Source: Raphanus sativus (lineage: Eukaryota; Streptophyta; Magnoliopsida; Brassicales; Brassicaceae). From it: 64,000 bases of DNA. The DNA lies in NCBI RefSeq assembly GCF_000801105.2, contig NC_079515.1, forward strand, positions 30,713,407 to 30,777,406. Direction: 5' to 3'. This document shows, one piece after another, positions 1-12,117 of this stretch; the first letter of the stretch is position 1; each line of letters opens with the position of its first letter. The notes beneath the pieces are model-generated. The model searched no databases, was not told where the DNA came from, and saw nothing but the letters and a program-made list of their open reading frames with translations. The position numbers and the translations under genes were made by a program.

Positions 1-1
1 T

Positions 2-2474
2 TTCTTATCTCGGCGTGATCTTCCGCTTGACTTTCTGTGGGACAGATTCTTCAAGGTTTTGTTCTTAGACTATGTCTTTGGTCAGCTCCTGTCACTGGCT
101 GTTTTCTAAGTTTGCAAGAATCAAGATTGTATGCCTCTGGTAATTTCTTGCAGGGTGCTGATCAGGCGAACTTCTCCGTCTATGTACATTCACAACCTGG
201 TTTCGTGTTCAATGAAGAGACCACGAGATCACAGTATTTCTATAATCGCCAGTTGAACAATAGCATTAACGTGAGTGTTGTTCATGTTATCATCGATGAC
301 TTAAATCTCAGTACATTAGTAAGAAAAAAATGGATTTTTTTTTCTTGAAACAATAGCATCAAGCTGGGTGTTGTTTATGTTTTCGGTGATTTAAATATCA
401 GTACACCAATAAAAACCAATCGAGTTTGTTTTGAAGACTATGAACACATGTCTGAAGGTTCATAAGTTATTATTCACATCTTTAGTAAAGAAATCTTAAA
501 ACGAATGTTTAACTCAATCAAATTTCTCTTCATTTTTAGTATTCTTGGAGTTTAATTTGCGGGTTATTCACAATAGTTCATAATTTTAACTGTGATTATT
601 GATCCGAGTATATCCCACGGTTCCTAAGCATTATAGTGGATGAATTGAAACTTAGGGTGTAATGTTATAGGTTACATGGGGAGAATACAGCATGATCGCA
701 GCAGAGAGATTGTTGCTTTCAACTGCCTTAGAGGATCAATCAAACCAAAGATTTGTTCTTCTCTCTGACAGGTGCGGTTCTCTAAGCATTATTGTTCAAC
801 AAATGCTTGATATATCTATAGTGCTTCTTTATTTTTGCATATGATTAATTGGCTGGAGCTGGTTAGTCAATTACAGTTTCTCTTGATTTTAGCTGTGAAC
901 TTGCTAACGCAGGAGCAGACTTGTGACGCAAGAAACACACGTACATAAACTCATTTGTGTTCTCACACACTGATCATTCGCTTTTAGACCTTATTCTTAT
1001 ATCTGACCATATCTTATTTCATATATGTGATCATGCAATTTTTTCGCAATCTTTCTTCACTTTACTTTTACTTCCTGTTTTGCAGTTGTGCTCCGTTATA
1101 CGACTTTGGTTACATATACAGATATCTTATCTCCTCACCGAGAAGCTTTGTGGATAGGTAGATTGCAAGTCTTTGAGTTTTTTTTTGTTTAAATTTGTCA
1201 TACTTGTAAATATCTTAGTGGAACTGCTTCACTCTATGGAGTTTTCTAGATGTTGTAACTGTGTTTCTCTTTGTTTGCAGTTTTATTCATACTAAAGAGA
1301 GACGGTACAGTACGAATATGTCTTCTGTCATACCTGAAGAGAAATGGAGAAAAGGGTCCCAGGTATCTTTATCATCTTGCTTTTCAAATGAACTTTACAT
1401 AATTGATTTGTAACTTTGAGGCCTAGTTTCTATTGAAAATTATACATGAGGGTGACAAGGGTTCCTTTGTAGACTTGTAGTTCAATCTAACTCTTGTTTC
1501 ATGTATTTCAGTGGATATCTGTGATCAGAAGTCATGCAGAGCTCATTGTTAGCGATGGTATCGTCTTCCCAGTTTTTGAGAAATTTTGCAAGGTAAAGAT
1601 AAGGCTTTATGGTGATTCAATTTAGTTACTGCTTGGTTAATTGAGTAGAAATCACACTGTTAAGTGAAACCTCAGAGTATCTTTTATTGTTCTAATGCCA
1701 ATCTCGATTCTTTTTTTGCTCAAGAAACAACTGCTTTTATACGCTGATTTCTCTTTCAAATTTGCAGAAAGCTCCACCTTTTGGTTCACAAGAGGCACGG
1801 GTGTTTTTTGTAAGTGATACTTCAACATTAGCATAACCTCTTTCTTTCTCAGTCAAATGGATGTTTGAACCTTTGGAGTTTCATGTGAACTCAGAGACAG
1901 AATTTGCGGAATTGCATCCCCGATGAACACTATATCCAAACATTGCTTACGGTATTGTCTAAATGCTATTATAAAATCAAATATAAACATAAGTTAAATA
2001 TGCTCGTAGTTATGTAATACACTATTTTTTTTGCAGATGCGTGGACTAGAGAGTGAAATGGAACCAAGAACACTGACATACACTGTATGGAACGTTTCGG
2101 GTACAAAACATGAAGCCAAGTCCTGGCATCCCGTCACTTTCACATTTGAAAACTCCGGCCCTGAGGATATACAAGAAATAAAGGTACATAGTTAATTTCT
2201 TATTTGTGATTAACATCAAAATCTAATTGATCTTTGTTCTTTGATCATCACTGGTTATTTTTTCTTGGAATAGAGTATAAATCATGTCAATTACGAGTCT
2301 GAATCACGAGTAGAATGGTGTAAAGCCGACTCAAAACCTGTCCCGTGCTTTCTCTTTGCAAGAAAATTCACCAGAGAAGCAGCTATGCGCCTTGTGAGTG
2401 AAGTACTAATAGGATTCGTCAAAAAACGTAGCCTTATAAGTGATAACTCTACAACAGGGTCAGTAAGGTTTTAA
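2..2474 (+). CDS. GT14 glycosyltransferase (core-2/I-branching type), 3' part
   Basis: Partial gene; the 5' end lies before the window. Ten coding segments can be joined in one frame with GT-AG introns: 2-55, 154-270, 671-771, 1086-1157, 1281-1362, 1512-1592, 1768-1809, 1895-1951, 2037-2183 and 2274-2474 (stop TAA), about 317 residues. The product contains the family landmarks DLPLDFLWDRFF, FSVYVHSQPG, FVLLSDSCAPLYDF and KGSQWISVIRSHAELIV, and a C-terminal CFLFARKF segment. Plant members of GT14 are Golgi type II membrane proteins thought to transfer sugars to cell-wall glycans or arabinogalactan proteins; the substrate of this one is unknown. It resembles Arabidopsis At1g11940 from memory. 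The last exon runs on past a possible donor (GTGAGT after LV), so the exact C-terminus is less certain than the rest. Confidence 0.88.
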
Positions 2475-5400
2475 GTTAAACTGAAAAAAAGGGGACGTAA
2501 CTTTTAGGTCAAGCAACAAAGAGTATAGAGTAGGGAACACCACTGACACATCAGACATCATCACTAGTTAAGTGAATTTGTGTTTGGTGTTAAAAGTTTT
2601 CTAGAAATAAGCCTAAAGAAACTAGTTTTGATTAATACAACATTATTCCCTAATTTATTCATTCACATAATGGATAAACATACTCAAAAATGAATGTCTG
2701 CTCTCCAAATTTTCTTTTTGTTTTTAGTTTAGTTTGCGGATTTCACAACCGAAATTTAAAGGTATGCTACAAAGCAGAATTTTTATTCTATTTGTGATTG
2801 CTGGAAAAATATTTTGTTATTATTTTAGCGGGGGAAAATATTTGTTTTTGAACGAGTCTATCTATCTAACTATCCAAGAGTCAAACCTACGTATTCGAGT
2901 GCTCTTACAACGGATTTAATTTAAGTTATGTCAACTTTGAACAGCGACTCATCTTCCATGTATTGCAGCTGTTGATAAATACATGAAATAGATATATAAA
3001 TTATATAATTGTAAGAAAATGATATTCGAATGTCGTTAGATTAAAACACTCTTTACGCTAAGAAAAAAAAACATATATACTGCTTGTAGTGTCGAGAGGT
3101 GTAATATGTGAGCTCTTTCAATTCTATTTTCTAAACAAAAAAATTAAGATTAAATAAAGCAAAATGAAGATTTGTTACAAAAGAAAGAAAGAAGCAAAAT
3201 AAAGACTTCAACCCCAAAGCTCAACAAGAATTGAAAGAGTGTTCTACAGCGTAACTTTCGACATATACGTATTTAAAATTGTTTGTAGCAGCTTAGGTAC
3301 GCAAATATACTATTCATCAAGTTATTCCACAAGTCAACCTCTAATCGAGTGCTCTTATAACGGATTTTTGTCAGTTCGGAGAAAGATTCATTTTCCGTGT
3401 GTTACGGGAATTCTGTATTTTGGTAATAAACATGGATGGTTAATTTATATTATTAAAATTAAAATATTTTTAATACTATTTGGAAACACAGATAACAACT
3501 TAAATATTTCTTTTATTTACATATTTAGTTATTATATTTACAATAAATTAAATATTTATTTTTGTACTTTTTATTTGTATTTAAAATCAATTTAAATTAA
3601 TTAATTATAACAATTGTTGTTTATTTGTAGCGAAAATAAAAACACAAACCGAGATATATAGTATATACTATATAAAATAATTTTTAAATAAAATATTATT
3701 TTATTTAGTTTAGTCAAATATCAGATTTCGAGTGTTCAATTTTCAAGAACATAAAATATCATAAAAAATAATAATTATTTATAGAAAACTAATGTAAAAA
3801 CTAAAAAAAAATATTATATTATTTTATTTTAAAATAAATTAATAAAAGTGAATAGTACAACTACATCAAATTATAAATTTTATAATATATTATTATGTAC
3901 AAATAAAAAAAATATTATCAAACATCTATATTACAAAATAATATATTTTACTATATATGCAAATTATAAAACATAAAAAGTATACATAGATTTTTTTTAT
4001 ATAAAATCAACTGTTTATAAATTTACGCTGAACACAAGTTAAATCGAACATCTACACAGAAATGCGGATCAAATTCTAGTAAAATCTTAAAAATGCTTTC
4101 TTAAGTAAAAACGGTACGGCAAGTGTGTATAAACACACAATTTAAAAGAAATACACTTGGGCTTCAAATGTTTTGAACCTCACCACTCGGCACCACACTT
4201 AACGGTAACAAAAATCTTTACATATACCATATATCTATATGTTTTTATAACTGTTAGAATCGCACTGCAGTTGAACCGTTTGTTCCGCATCACCTTTCAA
4301 TTCGCAGCAACTATTTGGAGTCTCGGTATTAGTAATACCTTAATGGTAAAAGATTTTCTTAAAAGATTTTAAAAACCTGCTAAACAATTTTTTTTTTTTT
4401 GCAGTTTGAGGTCAAAAGTAACAGAATAAACGAGCAAATAAAGTACAAAGATCAATATCGAGTGTCAAACTAATACGCAATATTAATATAATATGATACT
4501 ACAAGTAGTGGATGGAGATGAGCATTTGAGTATATCGTCTAATATATCTATGATTCTGGTCATGTGTCTAATAGGATAAGATTCACAAACAGACGCGATC
4601 GAGACGTTACAATGCTAGTTGCAAATTCTCTTTGTATACACTGCTCAGGAGAAACTAAAGACAAATATAATATCTAACTTTTATTGCATGATTTTTTTTT
4701 TTTGAAATAATGTTAAAATATTCAACCAAGAAACCCGTTTTTACATTTTTTGCATTGTTTTCTTCTGTATCATTAACCAAATTACTAAGCTATTGGTCTG
4801 ATTCTAATGATCATCAATGACATCTATCTTATTAAAGTTGAAATACATTTTGGAGTTGTTTGGAAACAAGAATAGTATTCTTAGAAAAAATATGTTTGGA
4901 ACGAAAGAACCCATCTCATTAAATTACTGAATTAATATTTACATTTATCTAGAGTTGGACCATGATTTTTATTTTGTATTATGGTAACATTTTGATTATT
5001 AGATTTGTAATTGGGCCATTGTAGTCAATCTTATTTATTGTTTAGGTATTATATCAAGACAATACCCAATTTGTATTTGATTTATCTAAATTAATATAAA
5101 TCATATCTTAAAATTTTACTATAAAGAGGTCAATGGTCCATGTACAAAAAAATTGGTACATTTTCTTATTATTAAATAACTAAATGCATACAATAGTAAT
5201 AATTTTTTTTACTAATAACATAGATTTCAACTAAAAAAATCAATTTTTTCGTATTCTTATATTTAAGTACTTCTAACACATTGTAAATGAACTAAAAACA
5301 CATTTAATATGCATGGTAAGATTTAAAACCATTATGAGTTCTGTATAAATAAGTTATCCATTAACAAGATAGCTATATAATTAGTAATTTTTATATTTTT

Positions 5401-6100
5401 ACATTTACAATGATAGGATTTGAGAACAATTTTGTATTAACAGTGAAATAAAACACACAAAAAATATACGACTGTTAGTACTCATTTATGTGTGTTACAA
5501 ATACATTCAATATAATAATTATCAAGCTGTAATTTATAACATGGACCACAATTTCTAAAACCCAGTAATTACCAATTGTTTGCTCTCAATATTTCAAAGA
5601 AGTCTGTGATTACACTATACCGTGACGAAATGCAAAGTTTAAACAGTAAACTGAACAATACAATTTCGTTCAATTAATTTAAAGTTTTGAAATTTTATAT
5701 ATATTATAAAAATAAAGATCCGTCCAGTTGGACGGGTCAAGATCTGTTGATATTAACTCATTACAGCAGACAATTTAGAGATTATAGTTCCAATTTTCCT
5801 GCTTAGTTTAGCTAGTTTGAGTGCTTATTGTATAAAAAAAATTCGATTTTCACAGGCTATGGCCATTACTGTGATCGGTTGGCCTCCAAGATTTTTTCCA
5901 GTTAACCGAAAGTAAAATTATGTTTCCCTAAACTATCTTCAAATGCTCAAATGAGTTGCATGTGTTCCACTTTTGTTCTACCTAATTTAGATATTAATTG
6001 TTTTTTTTTTCTACGCGAGCCTAACTCGTTTATTTCGTCTGAAATCGCAACCCTTGGAAATTGACCACTCCACTAAAATAGTCTAGAAAAGTCAAATATT
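2475..6100. other. AT-rich intergenic region with decayed repeats
   Basis: No convincing gene; short open frames here are AT-rich and lack coding character. A diverged direct repeat of about 90 bp is visible (about 2880-2970 and 3330-3420), sharing the core GAGTGCTCTTA(C/T)AACGGATTT and a following CATTTTCCGTGT-like segment. At 5717-5745 there is a stem-loop (CCGTCC AGTT GGACGG) followed by GTCAAGATCTG, which looks like a decayed plus-strand Helitron 3' end; its 5' end was not found. The stretch from about 5745 onward is the upstream part of a segment repeated at about 9480-9950. Confidence 0.5.
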
Positions 6101-6161
6101 TTTCTTAGAGGACCTAATTTTTCAAAACCTTCTTCGTTGACATATGCACCATTCACTCGTG

Positions 6162-6169
6162 TATAAATA
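6162..6169 (+). promoter_or_regulatory. TATA box of the STIG1-like gene
   Basis: TATAAATA about 150 bases before the start codon. It is conserved in degraded form upstream of the duplicate copy (around 9815-9825), consistent with promoter duplication. Confidence 0.6.
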
Positions 6170-6316
6170 CCATTCATGTCATTCGTTATTTTTCATCCAA
6201 ATATTCATACACATACAATTATACAAACACACCCACAACACATTCCGATACAAAAAAAAACTTTGTTTGCTTTTTATCTCCTTTAATTTCTTGAAAGTCA
6301 CGACAAAACAAGAAGA

Positions 6317-6736
6317 ATGAATACATTCAAGATATCCTATTTCGCTGTCGTACTTATAATGGTCTTGGCCATTGCTATAACACTTAGCGAACCGTTAAGG
6401 GTTGAGGCGAACCACCGAGACAGATATGGTCGGTTGATAGCCGCTACAGGAGGGAAAAAAGGTGGGAGCCGTACTAGTGCAATGACATGTGACAAGAGCC
6501 CCAAAGTATGTCGTCTCAAAGGCAGTTCAGGTCGTGATTGTTGTCGTAAGAGGTGCGTGGACTTGAGGACCAACAAACTGAACTGCGGAAGATGTGGGAA
6601 AAGCTGTCAATACTCAGAGATTTGTTGCAATGGATACTGTGTAAACCCGAGATTCGATAAAAGACATTGTGGAGGTTGCTTTAGGAAGTGCAACAAAGGG
6701 AGATCGTGTGCATATGGGATGTGCAGCTATGCTTGA
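6317..6736 (+). CDS. STIG1-like cysteine-rich secreted peptide
   Basis: Single-exon gene, 139 residues. An N-terminal signal peptide (about residues 1-31, ending near RVEA) is followed by a basic linker and a C-terminal cysteine-rich domain (residues 57-139) with 16 cysteines, including the CC doublets and the CGRCGKSC and CCNGYCVNP segments of the stigma-specific STIG1 family. Known members are secreted; in Solanaceae they act on pistil exudate and pollen tubes, and in other tissues they modulate cell-wall or redox signalling. The role here is not known. Probably the counterpart of Arabidopsis At1g11925. A tandem duplicate about 3.6 kb downstream is disrupted. The upstream TATA box and leader (CATTCATGTCATTCG region) are shared with that copy. 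The opposite-strand frame over it is a shadow. Confidence 0.93.
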   Translation: MNTFKISYFAVVLIMVLAIAITLSEPLRVEANHRDRYGRLIAATGGKKGGSRTSAMTCDKSPKVCRLKGSSGRDCCRKRCVDLRTNKLNCGRCGKSCQYSEICCNGYCVNPRFDKRHCGGCFRKCNKGRSCAYGMCSYA

Positions 6737-7018
6737 AGAAATAATAGGGGTATAAGATAACCGTATAAGGTTAACGAGAAAGGGATGTTTAATTTGTTGG
6801 TTTAAATTGGTTTACATTCATATTTAGTATACTACAATCTGAAATTAAAATAATATATAGCTAGCTTGAATAAGGTTGGTCAACTTGAGAAAACGTTGGT
6901 CAACTCGTTACTAAAATTGGAAAGGCTCTTGTAAAAGTTTGTCATCATTATTGTATTAATGTTTAATTTTTATATCCATGTGTCATGTAACAAATCAATT
7001 ATGTTTTATGGTTAATGA

Positions 7019-7638
7019 CAATGTTTTGAAAACCGGACCGGACACAGACTCGGTGAAGCTACTGGTTGACTGGTTAGACCGGTTCAACCGGTCGAACCGG
7101 GTTTTTTAGTTATATAAAAATATATAATTATATATTTATACTATATAAACTTTACTTCTACATATAATACTTTCTCTATTATTTTTTATTAATTCGAAAT
7201 AAATAACAAACATAAATCTGATTAGTATGTAAACTAAAAATTTGAAAAAAACAAATGATTTACAACTAAAACAATCATATTTATTTATTTTTACAACTAA
7301 CATTTCAAATTTTAAGAATATGGTAAAATAAAAATAGTATATGAGAGTCAAAAATATATTTTTCACATTTTTTTCGTAGAACAATTAAATAGTGATAGTT
7401 GAACACTAATTATAAAATATTAAATTTTAGCTAGTAATAATTAAAAACACTTAATTATATGTTAATTTTCAAGAACCGGGTTTTAAAATTAAACCGGGTC
7501 ACCGGTTTTACCGGATTTCAGCCGATTTTACTGGTTTTTATCAAATCCGGGTTTTAAACCGAACCGGACTCGGCTTCTTCAGCGAGTCACGGTCGGACCG
7601 GTTCGACCGGCCGGTCCGATCCGGTTTTCAAAACACTG
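7019..7638. mobile_element. Non-autonomous hAT-like element (CCGG-rich termini)
   Basis: Inverted ends CA(A/G)TGTTTTGAAAACCGGA at both termini, with subterminal runs of ACCGG/CCGGT motifs, flanked by GGTTAAT direct repeats (7010-7016 and 7639-7645; the eighth base differs). The duplicate STIG1 locus has the matching uninterrupted sequence (GTGGTTAATCTAAAATTTAT at about 11620-11640), so this is an insertion rather than ancestral sequence. About 620 bp, AT-rich centre, no coding capacity. Confidence 0.75.
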
Positions 7639-7671
7639 GGTTAATCTAAAATTTATAATGTTTATTCTTTT

Positions 7672-8218
7672 TTTAACAACTATTTTATTTAAATAAAATG
7701 TAAAGTTACAATAAAAGTATAGAAAATAACAGAAATACAAAGTGAAAAGAAAAGAGACAACATTACAACACAGAGATTAAAATCTGAAGAACATTTCTTC
7801 TGATCCATTTTTTCTTATGTAACACCATTTGGTTATCTTCTTTTTGAAGATATTCCAAATTATTTTTCGAAAATCTCTTTGGAGTATAACATTGGCCGGA
7901 TTTCATTTTGAAAAAAAAATCCAATCTACTGATTTTCTCAAAAGAAAAAGAAACTGAAACTGCTAACTTTTAACGATTTCAATAACATTGCCATACAACA
8001 ACGAAATTATATCTTTGGTGAAGAACCACCCATAAATATTTTGAATTGTAATCTTCAAAAACTTTACTTTTTTTAATGAAAGAAAAGAATAAAAGATAGG
8101 AGAAAAGATATAGATTGATCGTGTTTTGATCAGATTTGAGTAGATGAGAATTTCACTCTTCCCCCATCGCCACTAACGTCGCCATTGCAAGGAGGAGAGA
8201 AACTGTTTCAAGGGTCTC
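7672..8218 (-). mobile_element. Retroposon (5'-truncated LINE-like), minus orientation
   Basis: About 547 bp bounded by an exact 16-bp direct repeat, TAATGTTTATTCTTTT, at 7656-7671 and 8219-8234. Read on the minus strand it ends in an A-run after GTTGTT, as expected for target-primed retrotransposition. The paralogous STIG1 copy lacks it at about 11640-11660. No intact frame. A LINE 3' end is the best guess from the long duplication and the tail; a processed transcript of a host gene is the alternative. Confidence 0.6.
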
Positions 8219-8457
8219 TAATGTTTATTCTTTTATATAATGTAATGTGATTCATCTTAATTTATTAAAGTTTGTAAACGTTAAAACAAATAGAGATAAC
8301 TTGTTAGTTTTTCTAAATAAAATAATATCAATAAAAACAAAAATATATTTGAAATATTTTCCCAAAAAATACATTAAAATATATTTAAAAATAGATAGAT
8401 AAAAATAAATAAAAATAAATAATAGCTGCTTAAAAAGGAGATTTTTAATACTTTTAA

Positions 8458-8752
8458 AGCCAACAACAAAACACTAACATAAATACTAAACACTAAATTC
8501 TAAATGTTTGCATATACCAATTACTTTTAAGCCGACAACAAAACATTAAACCTTAGTTACTAAACAATAAATCTAAAAGATAAACTCTAGACTATTGCAT
8601 AAACCATAAACTCAAGGGCTTAGGATTTATCAAATGGTTTAGGGTTGTTTAGTATTTTTGATTCATGGTTTAAGACTTATCTAAGTATTTATGTTTATCC
8701 AAATGTTTAGGATTTAGAATTTAAAATTTTGGGTTTAGTGTTTTGTTGACGG
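8458..8752. repeat. Fold-back repeat with degenerate telomere-like units
   Basis: An inverted repeat: CAACAAAACACTAA...TAAATTCTAAATGTTTG on the left pairs with ATGTTTAGGATTTAGAATTT...TTTAGTGTTTTGTTGACGG on the right. The interior holds decayed AAACC(T)TA units. It resembles the interior of the better-preserved fold-back element at 14107-14764, and TTGGTGAACCTAAA near 8897-8910 matches the end of that element, so this is probably an older, damaged member of the same family. Confidence 0.45.
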
Positions 8753-8977
8753 CGTTGAAAATATTAGAAAATATATTTTTATGCAACTATATTTTTTTTT
8801 AATTTTAATTTTTTACTTTTGAAAACATAATTAGTTTGACAGTATTTTTTATTTTTTATTTAAATATTGAATATAAAATAACAACATACTATTAGTTGGT
8901 GAACCTAAAATAACTCTAACTTTTATTGCATGATTTAGCTCTGTAGTTTTTTTTACTTCTATCATTTAACAATAAAA

Positions 8978-9450
8978 CTAGATTTTGATCCGAGCGACCG
9001 TGCGAGTGTTTGTTTTCACTGTTATATACATAAATATTTGTTTTAGAACATAAATGATATATATTTTTAAATCATATACTTAAATGTTTATATAACAATT
9101 TCAAATACAATAATTTTATAATTTACATGTTAAATTAATCAATTGTTTAAAACCTTATGTATTTGTCACTTCTTATTATATATTTATCTTTTTGTATTTG
9201 AATATTTAGATATAATTTCGAAAATGAAGATCTTGTAGAAATATTTTAAAACAGATTTATTAGAATTTGTAAATAAAAATATTTATATTTAAAATGAAAA
9301 GATATCATAAGATATTATGATTAAAGTATTTTAAAGATTCTGTATATTATTAGTCTTAATAAATATACATTTTTAAAAAATTTTAGGTGATGGTTTAAAT
9401 TAAAAAATCATACATTAAAAAAATCATGATTTCTATTTTAATATATATGA
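8978..9450 (-). mobile_element. Short non-autonomous Helitron, minus strand
   Basis: On the minus strand the element starts TCATATATATTAAAATAG and ends in CTAG. The base before CTAG on the plus strand is A and the base after the other end is T, the expected A/T insertion site. The 3' hairpin is decayed (CCGAGCGACCGTGCGAG). Size 473 bp, no coding capacity. The same 5' and 3' style is seen in the elements at 53125 and 61632. Confidence 0.55.
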
Positions 9451-9952
9451 TGTTACTGGTCTAAATTATCATATGTGAACTCACGAAAGCAGACAATGAG
9501 TAGATTATTGTTTCAATTTCCCTACTGCAAAATTCAATTAGTTTAGCTAGCATGATTTTTTCCAGTTAATCCCAAGTAAAATTATGTTTCCCTAAACTAT
9601 CTTCAAATGATCAAATGGGTTGCATGTTCATGTGTTCGTAATTTGTTCTGTCCAATTTAGATATTAGTTGAATTTTTCTCTACGCGAGCCTAACTCGTAT
9701 ATTTCTTCTGAAATCGGAACCCTTCCAAATTGACAACTCCACTAAAAGAGCCTAGAAAAGTCAAATACTTAATTTTTCAAAAACTTGTTCGTTGACCTTT
9801 GCACCATTCTCGTGTGTATATAAACCATTCACTTCATTCGTTACTCTTCATCCAAATATATTCACACACATACAATCACACAAAAATAAATATATTTTTT
9901 TGACCAAAAAGAATATTCCGATACAAAAGATGACTACGACAAAACAAGAAGA

Positions 9953-11080
9953 ATGAATACATTCAAGATATCCTATTTCGCTGTCGTACTTATAATGGTC
10001 TTGGCCATTGTTATAACACTTAGCGAACCGCTAAGGGTCGAGGCGAAACCATCGAAACTAGGAGTGGGCCAAAAAACTGAACTGAACCAGATCAAACTGA
10101 CATAACCGAATTCAAACTGACCAAAACCAAATCAAATTTTATCTTTAAACCATTTGGTTCAAGATTTAATCAATCCAAATAGTTTGGTTTAGTTTGGTTT
10201 TAAACTGAACTAAACCGAAAAACCAAAGAATTAGATTAATTAAATATATTAATAATTTTAAAATTTAATATATTTAATCTACACAACTAAACAAAAATTT
10301 ATATATTTTACTTCTAAAAGAATAGAATAAACATAAACAAAATTAAAATTAAAGAATATGAATCTCATACATTAACATCAAAACCAAAAATTACTTATGA
10401 TATTTATATTACCTTTGAAGACAATAATATAAAATTATTAGATTACATCTTCTAGATTTTTATAGATTTTTATTGTGAAGTTTAGATTTACATGTAAATA
10501 TGAAAAATATAACGATTTAGTGCCAACTAATATTTTGTTTATGTTTTTATAAATTATTTTTTTGTAACAAAACTAGACAAAAAAACAACTATATTGAACT
10601 GAACAAACATAAATAAAACCAAATTAAACATAACCAAATACAAACCAAACCAAACTTGAATCAAACCAAACATGCACCAAGCCGAAGTAAATTCGAACCA
10701 AACCGAACACAAACCGAATCAAACTAATTTAGGTTGACTTTTGTTAAAGTTTTTCTAGACTCAAACAAACTAAACCGAACCCATAATTAAACTGAAATAT
10801 CCACCCCTGATCAAAACAGATATGGTCAGTTGATAGCCGCTACACAAAGGAAAAAAAGGTGGAAACCGTACTAGTGCAATGACATCTGACAAAAGCCCCA
10901 AAGTATGTCATCTCAAAGGCAGGCCAGACTGTGATTGTTGTCGTAAGAGGTGTGTGAACTTTAGAACCAACAAACTGAACTGCGGAAATGTGGAAAAGCT
11001 GTCAATACTCAGAAATTTGTTGCAACGGATGCTGTGTAAACCCGATGTTTGATTAAAGACATTGCGGAGGTTGCTTTAGG
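9953..11080 (+). pseudogene. STIG1-like pseudogene, interrupted duplicate
   Basis: Near-identical start to the intact STIG1-like gene (9953-10050 encodes MNTFKISYFAVVLIMVLAIV), then a 751-bp hAT element, then the rest of the frame from 10818. The second half carries a Cys-to-Ser change in the first cysteine position (ATGACATCTGAC), a two-base loss in the CGRCG region (TGCGGAAATGTGG) that shifts the frame, and loss of similarity after TTGCTTTAGG at 11080. The upstream region (9480-9950) also matches that of the intact gene, so the duplication included the promoter. No functional peptide is expected. Confidence 0.9.
10059..10809. mobile_element. Non-autonomous hAT-like element inside STIG1 pseudogene
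   Basis: Ends TAGGAGTGGGCC / CCACCCCTG are inverted. They are flanked by ATCGAAAC (10051-10058) and ATCAAAAC (10810-10817), an 8-bp duplication with one mismatch. The intact gene has the uninterrupted site (CACCGAGACAGATATGG), which confirms the insertion. The interior is AT-rich with many AACC(A/G)AA subterminal units and no frame. The TAGGGGTGGG-type end is shared with the element at 42490-43171. Confidence 0.85.
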
Positions 11081-12117
11081 ACTCTCCAACTTCTCCTTCA
11101 AACTGGTGGTGCTCTCTTCCATGTTCCATTGTTACAAAAAATAAGGAAGAGGATGAAATAGTGAGTGAGTTTACTTAATTATATTTAAGTTATATTTAAA
11201 TCAGAAAAGAAAAGAATAAGTTAGAAGATAATTAGAAAAAACTGTTTAAGAAGTAATAACTGCCTTAGAATGTAATAAAAACTTAAAACTAGCTTAGCGT
11301 AAAAATAACTCAATTACAAAAATTGTTGTAAGAGTTTGTCACCATCATTGTATTATTGTTTATTTTTTATATCCTTGTGTCATTTAAGAAGAAGAAAGAG
11401 AAAAAAAAAAAGAAAGTGACTGAAAACAAGAAGAAAGAAGAAGGATGTTAGTTTATTTATGTGTCATTTTGTAATTGGTCTATTTTTTAAAAAGAAAATT
11501 ATAATATAATTCTAAAATCAATTATATTAATATTAAATACAGTAAGAAATTTTGTTGAGATGTTGTTGTAATGTTGCTCTAACAAACCAATGTATTATAA
11601 TGTATTATATATATGTCTTGTGGTTAATCTAAAATTTATTATGTTTTATATTTTTATACGATGTAATGTTGGAGTTTAAATATTACAAAAAATAGCAGTA
11701 ACTTCTTAAGTTTTATAAATAAAATAGGTTGTCAAAAAAATACATAAAAATATACTTTTCTAAAATAAATAAGAACATTAAAATTTCATTTTAAACTCTT
11801 ATATTTATAAAAAATAGATGTACAAATTGGAGATCATCTAAGTAAGTAAACTTTCTTTAAGGATTACGTGGATCTTGAACACAACATTAAAAAAATAATT
11901 ATAACATCTCATGAGTGCATGAGAATCATGTTAGAACAAACTTTGTTGATTTGTTCTTCTATTTTAATAGTATTGATAATTTTAACAAATCATATATAGT
12001 TGGAATGAAAAAACGTGGGATATCATTAGTCACTATGTATTATATATAGAAACCCTCACTTCTGACAGATCATCCATCATTTTCACTTCTAATTTTCCAA
12101 CACAAAAAAAAAACACA
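11081..12117. other. Intergenic region before the legume-type lectin
   Basis: The first part (to about 11680) is the 3' flank of the STIG1 duplicate; it holds the empty sites for the two insertions seen near 7.0-8.2 kb. The rest is AT-rich without a gene. A TATA-like TATATATAGA lies at about 12041-12050, some 70 bases before the lectin start. Confidence 0.45.

Noticed and set aside
957..1157. Plus-strand open frame within the first gene
   Set aside because: It spans an intron and exon of the GT14 gene; only 1086-1157 is coding, in the frame of the spliced gene.
5717..5745. Complete Helitron ending here
   Set aside because: The hairpin and CTG end look right, but no 5' TC end at an A/T site could be found upstream; kept only as a decayed 3' end.
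7136..7384. 82-residue minus frame
   Set aside because: Lies inside the AT-rich interior of a hAT element, low complexity, no family similarity.
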